DNA of 44,586 bases, taken from assembly GCF_001436505.1 (NCBI RefSeq), contig NZ_AYYI01000027.1, forward strand, positions 1-44,586. Reading direction: 5' to 3'. The translations under genes were made by a program, and so were the position numbers. This stretch comes from Loigolactobacillus rennini DSM 20253 (lineage in GTDB: Bacteria; Bacillota; Bacilli; Lactobacillales; Lactobacillaceae). The notes below the pieces were generated by a model. That model worked only from the letters and a program-made list of their open reading frames with translations. It ran no database searches and was not told where the DNA came from. Shown in pieces: positions 36,808 through 44,586 of the stretch; within the stretch, counting starts at the first letter, position 1; every line of letters begins with the position of its first letter.

Positions 36808-37068
36808 TTTGCGTCAGACTCCTTATCTATATTTAAGGCTTTTGATCTCAGGATCTTTTTAACCAAAGAAAACAACTTCATTCTGGGCAGCATTAAACAT
36901 TATATGCTCACAAAATCACAAGATTGACGATAATTAATCTGCCCTACATCTATAAGATACCACCCTAATTTTATAGTTTCAATATTTTTCCACAAATTTT
37001 TATCAATTACAAAAAATATTTTTTGTAAGTTAACCCACCAGAGCCATTAACCTTAATTCACACCTAAT
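36808..37068. promoter_or_regulatory. preT upstream region with a 22-base perfect palindrome
   Basis: The gap between preT and mgsA (both minus strand) holds a perfect palindrome at 37007-37028 (TTACAAAAAAT and ATTTTTTGTAA arms). A TATAAT box reads on the minus strand near 36905-36900. The palindrome is either an operator for preTA or a weak transcription end for mgsA; no coding sequence was seen. Confidence 0.5.
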
Positions 37069-37491
37069 TTAATAGGCATCATGCTTAGTTAAATCACCAT
37101 TAACTAAATTTCTAAAATCAATAAAACCGGCTGCCAATCCCCGTAATAATACTTCTGCAGTACCCACATTAGTCGCTAGTGGTATTTGGTAAACATCTGC
37201 TAAACGAATCAAGGCATTCACATCCGGTTCGTGTGGTTGTGCGGTTAGCGGATCACGCAGAAAAATAATTAAATCCATTTGATTTTGTGCAATTAAGGCG
37301 CCCACTTCTTGATCGCCACCTAAAGGTCCAGAATTAAACCGGTGAATCTTCAAATCCGTTGCATTCGCAATTAACTTTCCGGTGTGACCAGTTGCGAACA
37401 ACGTCTGTGCTTGTAAAATCACTTTATAGGCCGTTGCCAAACGAACAATCTCTGGCTTCTTTTCATCATGTGCAATTAACGCAATTTTCAC
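37069..37491 (-). CDS. mgsA: Methylglyoxal synthase
   Basis: Converts dihydroxyacetone phosphate to methylglyoxal and phosphate, a bypass relieving sugar-phosphate stress. The 140 residues begin [11 protein letters not shown], with the phosphate-binding TGHTG (~34-38) and the active-site block [12 protein letters not shown] holding the catalytic aspartate (~60). FLRDP follows near 78-82. The start chosen is GTG at 37491 with GGGAG upstream; the frame three codons longer overlaps that site. Length and start match the family. Confidence 0.93.
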   Translation of the reverse strand: MKIALIAHDEKKPEIVRLATAYKVILQAQTLFATGHTGKLIANATDLKIHRFNSGPLGGDQEVGALIAQNQMDLIIFLRDPLTAQPHEPDVNALIRLADVYQIPLATNVGTAEVLLRGLAAGFIDFRNLVNGDLTKHDAY

Positions 37492-37665
37492 TTTGAACAC
37501 TCCCGCAATTATTTAATTGAATTTAGTTTACGCTAACCTTTAGTTAAATACCATCTAAATGACTATTCAATTATCTTGCTTGCAAAACCAAAACTATGTA
37601 AAACAAACAGTAAGCAATGGCTTAAAATTACCTGCTTACTGCTTTAGCCAAGTCATCCGGCATAA

Positions 37666-37992
37666 TTATTTAAAGATTTCAAAGGCACGCTTAATTGACG
37701 AATTGGCCATATCTCGTGCTTGTATTTTAGTCAATTCATCGCAAATTTTTTTATTGTTAGGTAATTTTTCAGTATAGATAAGCTGTTTAAACGGAATCTG
37801 ATCCAACCAAAACAGATCGCCCTCGGTTAAATCTGATAAATTCAATAAAATGCTCAGGCCCTCACCTAATTTAATTTCCCGGTTTCTCAAAACATCAAAC
37901 GTATAATAATGGACATTAGCAAATAAATATAAAAATGCCGGGATTCGATCTAAATCTGCTGCAATAATATTAATTGACTGGTCTTTTTTCAT
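37666..37992 (-). CDS. Small protein of unknown function downstream of an Rgg regulator
   Basis: A 108-residue soluble protein, not recognised. It is rich in Leu/Ile/Asp, with alternating strands and helices suggested by IPAFLYLFANVHYYTFDVL and ILLNLSDLTEGDLFWLDQIP. There is no signal peptide, TM segment, cysteine or catalytic motif visible. The gene starts 39 bases after the Rgg-like regulator stop on the same strand, so they are probably one transcript. mgsA is 166 bases farther on. No function is assigned. Confidence 0.6.
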   Translation of the reverse strand: MKKDQSINIIAADLDRIPAFLYLFANVHYYTFDVLRNREIKLGEGLSILLNLSDLTEGDLFWLDQIPFKQLIYTEKLPNNKKICDELTKIQARDMANSSIKRAFEIFK

Positions 37993-38031
37993 AATGAATT
38001 AACCCCCAATATCAAAATATACGATTCTAGG

Positions 38032-38886
38032 TTACACGCCACAATCTGCTAAATGCGTTAAATAATGTTTTGCTAAGTTTCTATTACCTAAATAAGCTAA
38101 CAAACGAGCCGTGTTTATCGCTGCTTTTTTTGCTTGTGTTTGCCCCAAGCGATAGGTCACAATGCCCGCATAATACCGATATAAAAACCAAGATTGAATG
38201 TCTTCCACCTGAAGTTCGCTTCTAACAACTTTTAAATAGACTGCTGCGGTTTTAACTTGATTTAATTTAAGCAAACGTTCAATTAAACTAAATAACAGTT
38301 GGCAAATTTCTTTGCGCGGCTCGCAATAAATAGCATCATAAACTTTACCGGCCGTTAATGCAGTTCGACTCAATAAAGTGATTTGAAAATCATCAAACAA
38401 GGTTAAAGTGCACTCGAAAATTCGCAATTCATAGATTCCCCACTGGTCTACTCTTAATAAATAATCATGGATTGTGTTAATTTCAGCAGTCGTAATATTA
38501 ACTTGTTGACCTAATTTCTTGAGCAAAACTTTAATCACAATCATTAAATGCAAATCGTGTTCACGGTGATAGATGGCGTACCATTGTTTGAATTTAACTT
38601 GCATCTGACGTAAAAAGTGCTGATCTTGTCTGCGGTAAGCCATAACCAGTCTGTTAAGATTATTCTTTGGTAAGTGTTGCTCGGTGATGCAAGCAATGTA
38701 TTCATTAATATCAATGTTGAGCTGATTGATTAGTTTGAAAAATTTATCCAGCGTAATCATGGATTTACCGTTTTCAAACGCGGATAAACCTTGTTTAGAC
38801 ATGATGCCAGCAGCTGCTGTCGCCAATGACGCGCCTTTATCCTGTCTAATCCTGTGAAAAACTTTGCCATACTTGCAATCAATCAT
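38032..38886 (-). CDS. Rgg/GadR/MutR-family transcriptional regulator
   Basis: A 284-residue protein with an N-terminal Cro-type helix-turn-helix (about 5-60: GKVFHRIRQDKG, GIMSKQGLSAFENGKSMITLDKFF) and an all-helical C-terminal region with repeats like those of Rgg/PlcR proteins (RRNPP superfamily). Such regulators often sense short secreted peptides. The ATG at 38886 has TAGGTG nine bases upstream. A strong but oddly placed ribosome site with a three-codon frame lies 50 bases before it. Targets are unknown; nearby candidates are its own promoter and the flanking genes. Confidence 0.85.
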   Translation of the reverse strand: MIDCKYGKVFHRIRQDKGASLATAAAGIMSKQGLSAFENGKSMITLDKFFKLINQLNIDINEYIACITEQHLPKNNLNRLVMAYRRQDQHFLRQMQVKFKQWYAIYHREHDLHLMIVIKVLLKKLGQQVNITTAEINTIHDYLLRVDQWGIYELRIFECTLTLFDDFQITLLSRTALTAGKVYDAIYCEPRKEICQLLFSLIERLLKLNQVKTAAVYLKVVRSELQVEDIQSWFLYRYYAGIVTYRLGQTQAKKAAINTARLLAYLGNRNLAKHYLTHLADCGV

Positions 38887-38924
38887 TTAAAACGCACCTA
38901 CCCATCACTGCTCTATTTAATCGC

Positions 38925-38950
38925 TCATATTGTCATGGTGAAACCTCCTT
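38925..38950 (-). other. Strong RBS followed by a three-codon mini-ORF
   Basis: On the minus strand AAGGAGG (38950-38944) sits seven bases before ATG ACA ATA TGA (38936-38925). The frame codes only Met-Thr-Ile. It lies 38 bases before the Rgg gene start, so it could be a leader peptide or the remains of a short peptide gene. Confidence 0.35.
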
Positions 38951-38994
38951 TCTAGCTCCCTACTTTAGCAAAAATTTGCCTGTATTTAATTTTC

Positions 38995-39052
38995 GTCAAT
39001 TATATTTGACACTACTTTTTCCGAATAAACGATATTGTCTATTGTCAGTCAA
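38995..39052 (-). promoter_or_regulatory. Promoter and palindrome upstream of the Rgg gene
   Basis: On the minus strand TTGACT (39052-39047) and TTTATT (39029-39024) are 17 bases apart. Just downstream GTCAA(6)TTGAC at 38995-39010 is a perfect 16-base interrupted palindrome, a candidate operator. No coding sequence was seen in this 217-base gap apart from the mini-ORF. Confidence 0.4.
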
Positions 39053-39103
39053 ACGCAAATGGAATTCATCAGCCAACTCTAGACATCTGTCTAATTTAGC
39101 GCT

Positions 39104-39691
39104 TTAAGCTTGGGCTTGGCTGCATAAACAATGTGCAGTTGACAATAAAGCCCATTGATTAGCCAATACATGCTCTAAAACAGCTAATTCATGGTGTCGA
39201 TAGTGGCTAACAAAATCTGGTGTTAACGCCGCAACCTGTTGGGCAATTTTTTGCCGACGCCAACGTTTTAAATCCAATAAAATCACTTGTGCATCTAAAT
39301 GCGGCTGATTAACAGCCAAGGTTTTACCCCCTAATTCAAATTGCCATAGTGGAGCTAAATTATTGGTACATAATAAATGTTGGTCTAAATACAAAACGCG
39401 GGATAGGTAATTTAAATACTGGCCGCTATCATATCCAAATCGATCAGGACTTAAAATTGGGTGCCGTTTTTTCGGATTTGTAGCTGCTCCAATAAAAGTT
39501 AAATGAGTACAATTTTCAAATTTCCTAGTTAATTTTAATAGGCGTAGTCGTTGCCCTGATGTCATCCCATTATCAAACACTAAAAAATTAAATGCATGCT
39601 GAGAATTATGCTGTAAAATCGAGTGGTATAAATTATTGAGCAACTGACTATCTTTTAAATTGCCTTGTGAAGCAACTGTAATGCCATTCAT
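39104..39691 (-). CDS. GT8-family glycosyltransferase-like protein, metal motif lost
   Basis: A 195-residue protein with the pattern of family 8 glycosyltransferases: N-terminal strand GITVASQGN, central YLNYLSRVLYLDQHLLC, APLWQFELGGKTLAV and the LDAQVILLDLKRWRR block (normally FNxGVxLxxLxxWR). The catalytic DxD (usually YLDAD) reads LDQH, and the first motif lacks its aspartates. The protein is also shorter than active relatives (~270+). GGAGC precedes the ATG. It could be a binding or scaffolding paralogue, or a decaying gene. Confidence 0.6.
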   Translation of the reverse strand: MNGITVASQGNLKDSQLLNNLYHSILQHNSQHAFNFLVFDNGMTSGQRLRLLKLTRKFENCTHLTFIGAATNPKKRHPILSPDRFGYDSGQYLNYLSRVLYLDQHLLCTNNLAPLWQFELGGKTLAVNQPHLDAQVILLDLKRWRRQKIAQQVAALTPDFVSHYRHHELAVLEHVLANQWALLSTAHCLCSQAQA

Positions 39692-39784
39692 TTAATCAGC
39701 TCCAATCATTAGTTTTAATTAATATATACTTATTGTATTAAACCAACATTTTGCATTCAATTTTTATGCATTACTCGATTCAAA

Positions 39785-39831
39785 CAAAAAGACGCCTCTG
39801 AAATAGCATTTTCGCTTATTTCAGAGGCGCC
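39785..39831 (-). terminator. Terminator of the phospho-beta-glucosidase gene
   Basis: Minus-strand stem GCGCCTCTGAAATA / TATTTCAGAGGCGTC with an 11-base loop, followed by TTTTT. It lies about 20 bases after the stop. Confidence 0.9.
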
Positions 39832-39848
39832 AAATAACTAGTATAGGA

Positions 39849-41339
<1,491 letters not shown>

Positions 41340-41344
41340 TTAAT

Positions 41345-41488
41345 CTAATGCCAATATCGGGTCATTTTGTTTAACCACCCAATATGAATCAGCAATTCTA
41401 CCTTGCTTTCAGTATTCAAGCCGATTGCATGCCCAGTTAAAAAAACCAAAGCTTTTTCCTTACATGTAATATTGGTACGTTTTGTCAT
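41345..41488 (-). pseudogene. Relic of a PTS EIIA(Glc)-type domain
   Basis: A 47-codon open frame contains FLTGHAIGLNTESKVELLIH followed by IG. This matches the active-site region of EIIA(Glc) domains (FPT-HAIGL...GVEVLIHIG), whose second histidine is phosphorylated. Only this ~20-residue core is recognisable; before and after it the frame diverges and soon stops, whereas a full EIIA domain has ~150 residues. Its place just upstream of bglA points to a decayed bglP-like EIIBCA gene. Confidence 0.65.
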
Positions 41489-41569
41489 ACTATTTGAGGT
41501 TTAAATGCCAATAGAAAATCCAGTTGTTACAAAATCACTTAACTTTCATAACTTTAGTCTTGCGAAAGC

Positions 41570-41695
41570 TTAATCAGCCTTTGCTTCATTCTCACTATTA
41601 AAACTTGGTTGTAGCACATCAACTAAACTACATTGTATTTCATTATTCGCTATCATAACAGATTTCATATACTCCGTAATATTAGCTGTTATCAA
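41570..41695 (-). pseudogene. Short ORF or gene remnant downstream of the ABC permease
   Basis: A 41-codon frame from TTG at 41695 reads protein-like (ITEYMKSVMIANNEIQCSLV, then a hydrophilic ending ENEAKAD). The preceding frame (LEVLSTKAMVVH) stops just before it, suggesting one frameshift within a small gene that would begin near 41738. No homologue is recognised. The rest of the 430-base gap between bglA and the permease shows only the EIIA relic. Confidence 0.35.
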
Positions 41696-41750
41696 TTTCG
41701 TATTAATGAACTACCATCGCTTTCGTGCTTAGTACTTCCAATTCCTAAAC

Positions 41751-42563
41751 TTAATTATTTAATATATATTTTTCTCTATTAAAATGTTTAGATATAAATA
41801 AAAAAGCAATAATATCAATTATTAATAACAAGAGGGAAATTAATAACATTGCACGTGTTCCTAACAACAGAGCACCACTAGCTTGAGAAATAAGGCCCCC
41901 AATTATTGGCAGAATCAATATCATTGCAACAGATTGGGCAAATTTACTTGTTTTTACATGCTGTGAAACAGAGATTATTAAAGCAATCGCCAAGAATACG
42001 ATCAGTGGATTCAATAACAATACGACAACAAGCCAATTTAAATTAGGAAATATAGCCCGCCCAAAAATTCCTAGACCAACTGTATCAATTAAAACACCAT
42101 AGATAATCACCGATATCAATGTAGCAATCATCGCTGGTACAGCCGAAGCAAGAATCTTTCCTAGAACAAGCTCCCTATTAGTCAATGGCGTATACAGCAA
42201 ACCTTCAAGCGTTTTATTTTCCCTTTCCCCAACAAAACTTGAGCTTGCAATTACTGTAGCAATCATTACCGGTATTAGTAAAAACAATGGAATAAAAAAA
42301 TACATTAAAATAGCATACAATGGTTCACTACCGGCTTTAATATCTGATGGAAAACTACTAATATCCACATTTTCAATAAACTCATTTAGTCCGCCAACAC
42401 TACTTATAAACACATTTGACGAACCCATTAATAAAATAAGCAACGGTAAAATTAAACTAAAAATAAGCGGTAATATACATAAAGAAAATAGAATTGCTTC
42501 ATCATTTATAATCCCCAACAAATCTTTTTTTATCAGTACTTTTACCCTTTTTAAATTAATCAC
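41751..42563 (-). CDS. ABC-2 type transporter permease
   Basis: A 270-residue permease with about six TM helices; a NatB/CcmB-like ABC-2 pattern (FVGERENKTLEGLLYTPLTN after TM2, ELVLGKILASAVPAM) is visible. The start is taken as GTG at 42563, with AGGTGGG upstream, inside the ATPase stop region; GTG at 42575 is the alternative. It overlaps or abuts the ATPase gene, forming a two-gene exporter. The region is distinctly richer in A/T than the core genes. Substrate unknown; drug, peptide or sodium export are possible. Confidence 0.85.
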   Translation of the reverse strand: MINLKRVKVLIKKDLLGIINDEAILFSLCILPLIFSLILPLLILLMGSSNVFISSVGGLNEFIENVDISSFPSDIKAGSEPLYAILMYFFIPLFLLIPVMIATVIASSSFVGERENKTLEGLLYTPLTNRELVLGKILASAVPAMIATLISVIIYGVLIDTVGLGIFGRAIFPNLNWLVVVLLLNPLIVFLAIALIISVSQHVKTSKFAQSVAMILILPIIGGLISQASGALLLGTRAMLLISLLLLIIDIIAFLFISKHFNREKYILNN

Positions 42564-43482
42564 TTTTTGTCCCACCTACAATATTAAAATAAGCATCTTT
42601 AATTGTATGCTTGACTTCAAATACAGTATTTACTGCCATACCAGATTCAACCAAATCCTTGACGATTTGCGAAATATGAATGTCCTCTGTAATGGACAAT
42701 CTGAATGTTTCACTTTGAGAACCGCTATAAATCCTACCATATTTTTTACATTCTTCAGTTGCCCTATTTTTAGGATCAACGCCAATTTCATAGATTATCT
42801 CTGGAAATTCGGTATTAATAATTTTACTTGCACTACCGAAAGCGGTTAAATTTCCATGCTGAATAATCCCTATATCATCAGCAATTTCTTCTAACCCTTG
42901 TAATTGATGCGTACACATAATAATAGAAATTCCTGTGTTTTCAACTAACTTGTTTAGATATGAAGTCAGTTCTTCTGTAGACTGTGGATCTAATCCTGAA
43001 GTAGGTTCATCTAAAATAAGTAGCTCAGGACGATGAAAAACTGCTCGAGCAATCGAAACTTTCTGACGCATTCCTTTACTCAATTGTCCTACTTTTGAGT
43101 TTATTCGTTCTTCTAAATCAAAAAAATCTAAAATCTCTTTAATCTTGCTCCTTATATTACTACTTTCAATTCCATATAATTGTCCCCACAAATCTAAATT
43201 TTGACCAATAGTTAAATCTTCATATAAATTTCCATCATTTTGAACACCGATTTTTTGTCGTAAAATATCACTATTCTTCGGGCTTAATTCCATATCAAAG
43301 AGTCGAATTTGTCCTTTTGACGGTTTCAATAGCCCTGTAATCAGACGAACCATAGTCGTTTTACCCGCACCATTTGGTCCCAATAAAGCAAATGTTCTCC
43401 CTCTTTCGAGCTGAAAACTTAAATTATGTATAATTTCTTTAGTTCCAATACTTTTAACAACGTGCTTAACCTCCACAATCAC
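42556..43482 (-). CDS. ABC transporter ATP-binding protein
   Basis: A 308-residue ATPase with Walker A GPNGAGKT (35-42), signature LSKGMRQKVSIARA and Walker B LLILDEPTSGLD, then a ~80-residue C-terminal extension typical of NatA/CcmA-like exporters. It starts with GTG at 43482, GGAGGG upstream. The permease gene follows with overlap. A broken membrane-protein gene lies directly upstream on the same strand and may have been a third component. Confidence 0.9.
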   Translation of the reverse strand: MIVEVKHVVKSIGTKEIIHNLSFQLERGRTFALLGPNGAGKTTMVRLITGLLKPSKGQIRLFDMELSPKNSDILRQKIGVQNDGNLYEDLTIGQNLDLWGQLYGIESSNIRSKIKEILDFFDLEERINSKVGQLSKGMRQKVSIARAVFHRPELLILDEPTSGLDPQSTEELTSYLNKLVENTGISIIMCTHQLQGLEEIADDIGIIQHGNLTAFGSASKIINTEFPEIIYEIGVDPKNRATEECKKYGRIYSGSQSETFRLSITEDIHISQIVKDLVESGMAVNTVFEVKHTIKDAYFNIVGGTKSD

Positions 43483-43535
43483 TTTATTCCCTCCTTCATT
43501 TTCTATCTTTTTAATATAGTATTAATTAGATATTC

Positions 43536-44012
43536 CTAATGCCCTCCGAAGTAAGTATAATAGTTTCCAATATTCCAGCAGATAAAAAATGGAGAAGACA
43601 TCCAAATGGCTATAGCAGCACCTAACAATGCAAACATTAAGAAATACTAGTAAATGTAACACCTAAATGCTGGAAATAATAACCATACTCTAACTTATCA
43701 CCAAAAAGTACCCAGTCTATATAGACGGCACATAACCCCCCGAATACAATACGCAAAGTTGCAATAATCCTGCTTACCACTACCTTTGAAATGTAAATTG
43801 TACTGACCTTATTGCTCTTAGTTTTATAGAATAATTGTAAAGATTCATTTTTTCTATAATACCATGCTTGTGCTACTAACAAAACAACTATAAATCGGAT
43901 TAAATGCACTTTTCCAAGAAAAGTCTTTAAGATTAATACCTTTAACTCCTTCTGTATTTCTAGAAAAATTGAGTACACATCTGATAAATAAACTTAAAGA
44001 ACTAATTTTCAC
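43536..44012 (-). pseudogene. Frameshifted small membrane-protein gene upstream of the ABC genes
   Basis: Three successive minus-strand frames join into one sensible protein. Frame A from GTG at 44012 reads KISSLSLFIRCVLNFSRN to WKSAFNPI. Frame B continues FIVVLLVAQAWYYRKNESLQ to YYFQHLGVTF. Frame C continues YFLMFALLGAAIAIWMSSPF to YYTYFGGH and a stop at 43536. Shifts fall near 43895 and 43645. The reconstructed ~150 residues have three hydrophobic segments. No family is recognised. The 5' end abuts an IS-end relic. Two frameshifts make a sequencing error unlikely, but this cannot be excluded. Confidence 0.6.
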
Positions 44013-44062
44013 TTTTACAGTTTTTAAAATTATAGTGCTGTATGTTTTCCGTGTTTAGACAA

Positions 44063-44140
44063 AAAAGTCCTAATCATAGAGTGATTAGAACTTTTAAAAT
44101 TCAAGTTGTCAACAATAGTCGATGAAGAGTTAAAATATTT
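44063..44140 (-). mobile_element. Degenerate ISL3-like IS end with subterminal hairpin
   Basis: Positions 44080-44140 align with 1-60 of the window (shared GTGATTAGAACTTTTA, then related CAACAA..GT.GA.GAAGAG). On the minus strand this reads as a diverged terminal repeat. Arms AAAAGTCCTAATCA (44063-44076) and TGATTAGAACTTTT (44082-44095) form a hairpin just inside the end. No transposase is nearby, so this is a remnant. Confidence 0.5.
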
Positions 44141-44223
44141 ATTTAGTTGCCGCAGCAACTAAAATGCTTATATAATCGGACTACAGATACAAAATAAAGC
44201 AATACACTTATTTAATATCAAGT
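44141..44223. other. Short AT-rich spacer with no recognised feature
   Basis: Between the IS relic and the last gene. Nothing was recognised apart from GTTGCCGCAGCAAC, a small palindromic stretch near 44147-44160 that could be part of a terminator for the ric-like gene. Confidence 0.3.
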
Positions 44224-44511
44224 TCATTCTGATACTAATTGATGAAAATCAGATAATAATTGATAAGTTGCTTGGTAGGCTTCACAACCATCTGCAGGCA
44301 CGGTATAGTTATCCGTCACCTCTGCAAGCTGATCAAGCTCGGCAGTCGGATCAGCAGTTGGCTCTTGGGTTAGTTTTTCAGCTAGCGCCACAAATAATTC
44401 GCGTACTTGCTGTAACTCAGGATGATGCTGTCCGTGTACTTTGAGAATCTGGCTAGTGTAAAAATCAAGTTTCGGAAACTCGTTAGTAATAAAGGTTTGT
44501 TTTGTCATCAT
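44224..44511 (-). CDS. Small Ric/ScdA-like (hemerythrin-related) protein
   Basis: A 95-residue soluble protein resembling the central part of Ric/ScdA/YtfE iron-sulfur repair proteins: KVHGQHHPEL (24-33), and YTVPADGCEAYQATYQLLSDFH (about 69-90). Full-length relatives (~220 residues) have more histidines and glutamates for the di-iron site; here most are missing. GGGAGG lies eight bases before ATG ATG at 44511. Short proteins of this kind occur in lactobacilli. Iron binding is doubtful; the role is inferred from similarity only. Confidence 0.6.
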   Translation of the reverse strand: MMTKQTFITNEFPKLDFYTSQILKVHGQHHPELQQVRELFVALAEKLTQEPTADPTAELDQLAEVTDNYTVPADGCEAYQATYQLLSDFHQLVSE

Positions 44512-44533
44512 GGGAAATTCCTCCCTTTCTTTT

Positions 44534-44553
44534 GGGTACTGTCAAACGTACCC
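44534..44553. promoter_or_regulatory. Inverted repeat upstream of the ric-like gene
   Basis: GGGTAC (44534-44539) and GTACCC (44548-44553) are six-base perfect arms separated by eight bases; TTGACA-like sequence lies inside on the minus strand. It sits about 10 bases upstream of the ribosome site and is a possible operator. Confidence 0.4.
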
Positions 44554-44586
44554 TAATTTACCTTGTTTTTATTATCGTTACTAATT

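Noticed and set aside
37559-37777. Plus-strand 72-codon frame between mgsA and the small unknown gene
   Set aside because: No ribosome site, partly antisense to the small gene and no recognisable protein pattern.

Overview
The window looks like a chromosomal segment of a low-to-moderate GC Gram-positive bacterium of the Lactobacillaceae. Supporting signs are strong AGGAGG-type ribosome sites, frequent TTG/GTG starts, a type-B RNase P RNA, GpsB, DnaD, RecU, a mevalonate-pathway operon with a type 2 isopentenyl-diphosphate isomerase, a C69 dipeptidase, YjeM-type amino-acid transporters and an Rgg-type regulator. The genus cannot be fixed from sequence alone.

Region 1 (1-5.3 kb, minus strand). 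fhs, a uracil-DNA glycosylase-like gene, lspA and an RluD-type pseudouridine synthase are tightly packed. They are followed by a strong promoter, a PyrR-type attenuator, pyrR, a second attenuator and the 5' end of a uracil permease gene. That permease is cut at about position 52 by what looks like the end of an ISL3-family insertion sequence, whose body lies outside the window.

Region 2 (5.3-17.2 kb). This is a conserved Firmicutes core block: THUMP methyltransferase, rnpB, gpsB, ypsA, recU, ponA/pbp1A, nth, dnaD, an aspartate-type aminotransferase, ypmB and dinG. Compared with the Bacillus order, asnS (between aspB and dnaD) and ypoC (after nth) are missing.

Region 3 (17.4-21.6 kb, plus strand). 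mvk, mvaD, pmk and fni form a compact operon leading from mevalonate to IPP/DMAPP.

Region 4 (21.6-33.2 kb). RsmF-type rRNA methyltransferase, an ABC-permease-like membrane protein, a SAM-fold protein, a SufT-type Fe-S assembly factor and a YitT-family protein are followed by a C69 dipeptidase. Next come two YjeM-family transporters flanking a class B penicillin-binding protein with a MecA/PBP5-like layout.

Region 5 (33.2-44.6 kb) is accessory. It holds a two-domain HNH nuclease with a PUA/EVE-like N-terminus (candidate modification-dependent restriction enzyme), preT-preA without dihydropyrimidine hydrolases, methylglyoxal synthase, an Rgg-type regulator with an unknown small protein, a GT8-like protein that has lost its DxD motif, and a phospho-beta-glucosidase preceded by a relic of a PTS EIIA domain. 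An AT-rich ABC exporter follows, next to a membrane-protein gene broken by two frameshifts and an IS-end relic. A small Ric/ScdA-like protein closes the window.

No CRISPR array, tRNA or rRNA gene was recognised. The most distinctive items are the IS-truncated uracil permease behind an intact dual PyrR attenuator, the EVE-like/HNH nuclease, the Rgg/small-protein/GT8-like cluster, and the eroding PTS and ABC loci beside the right-hand IS relic.
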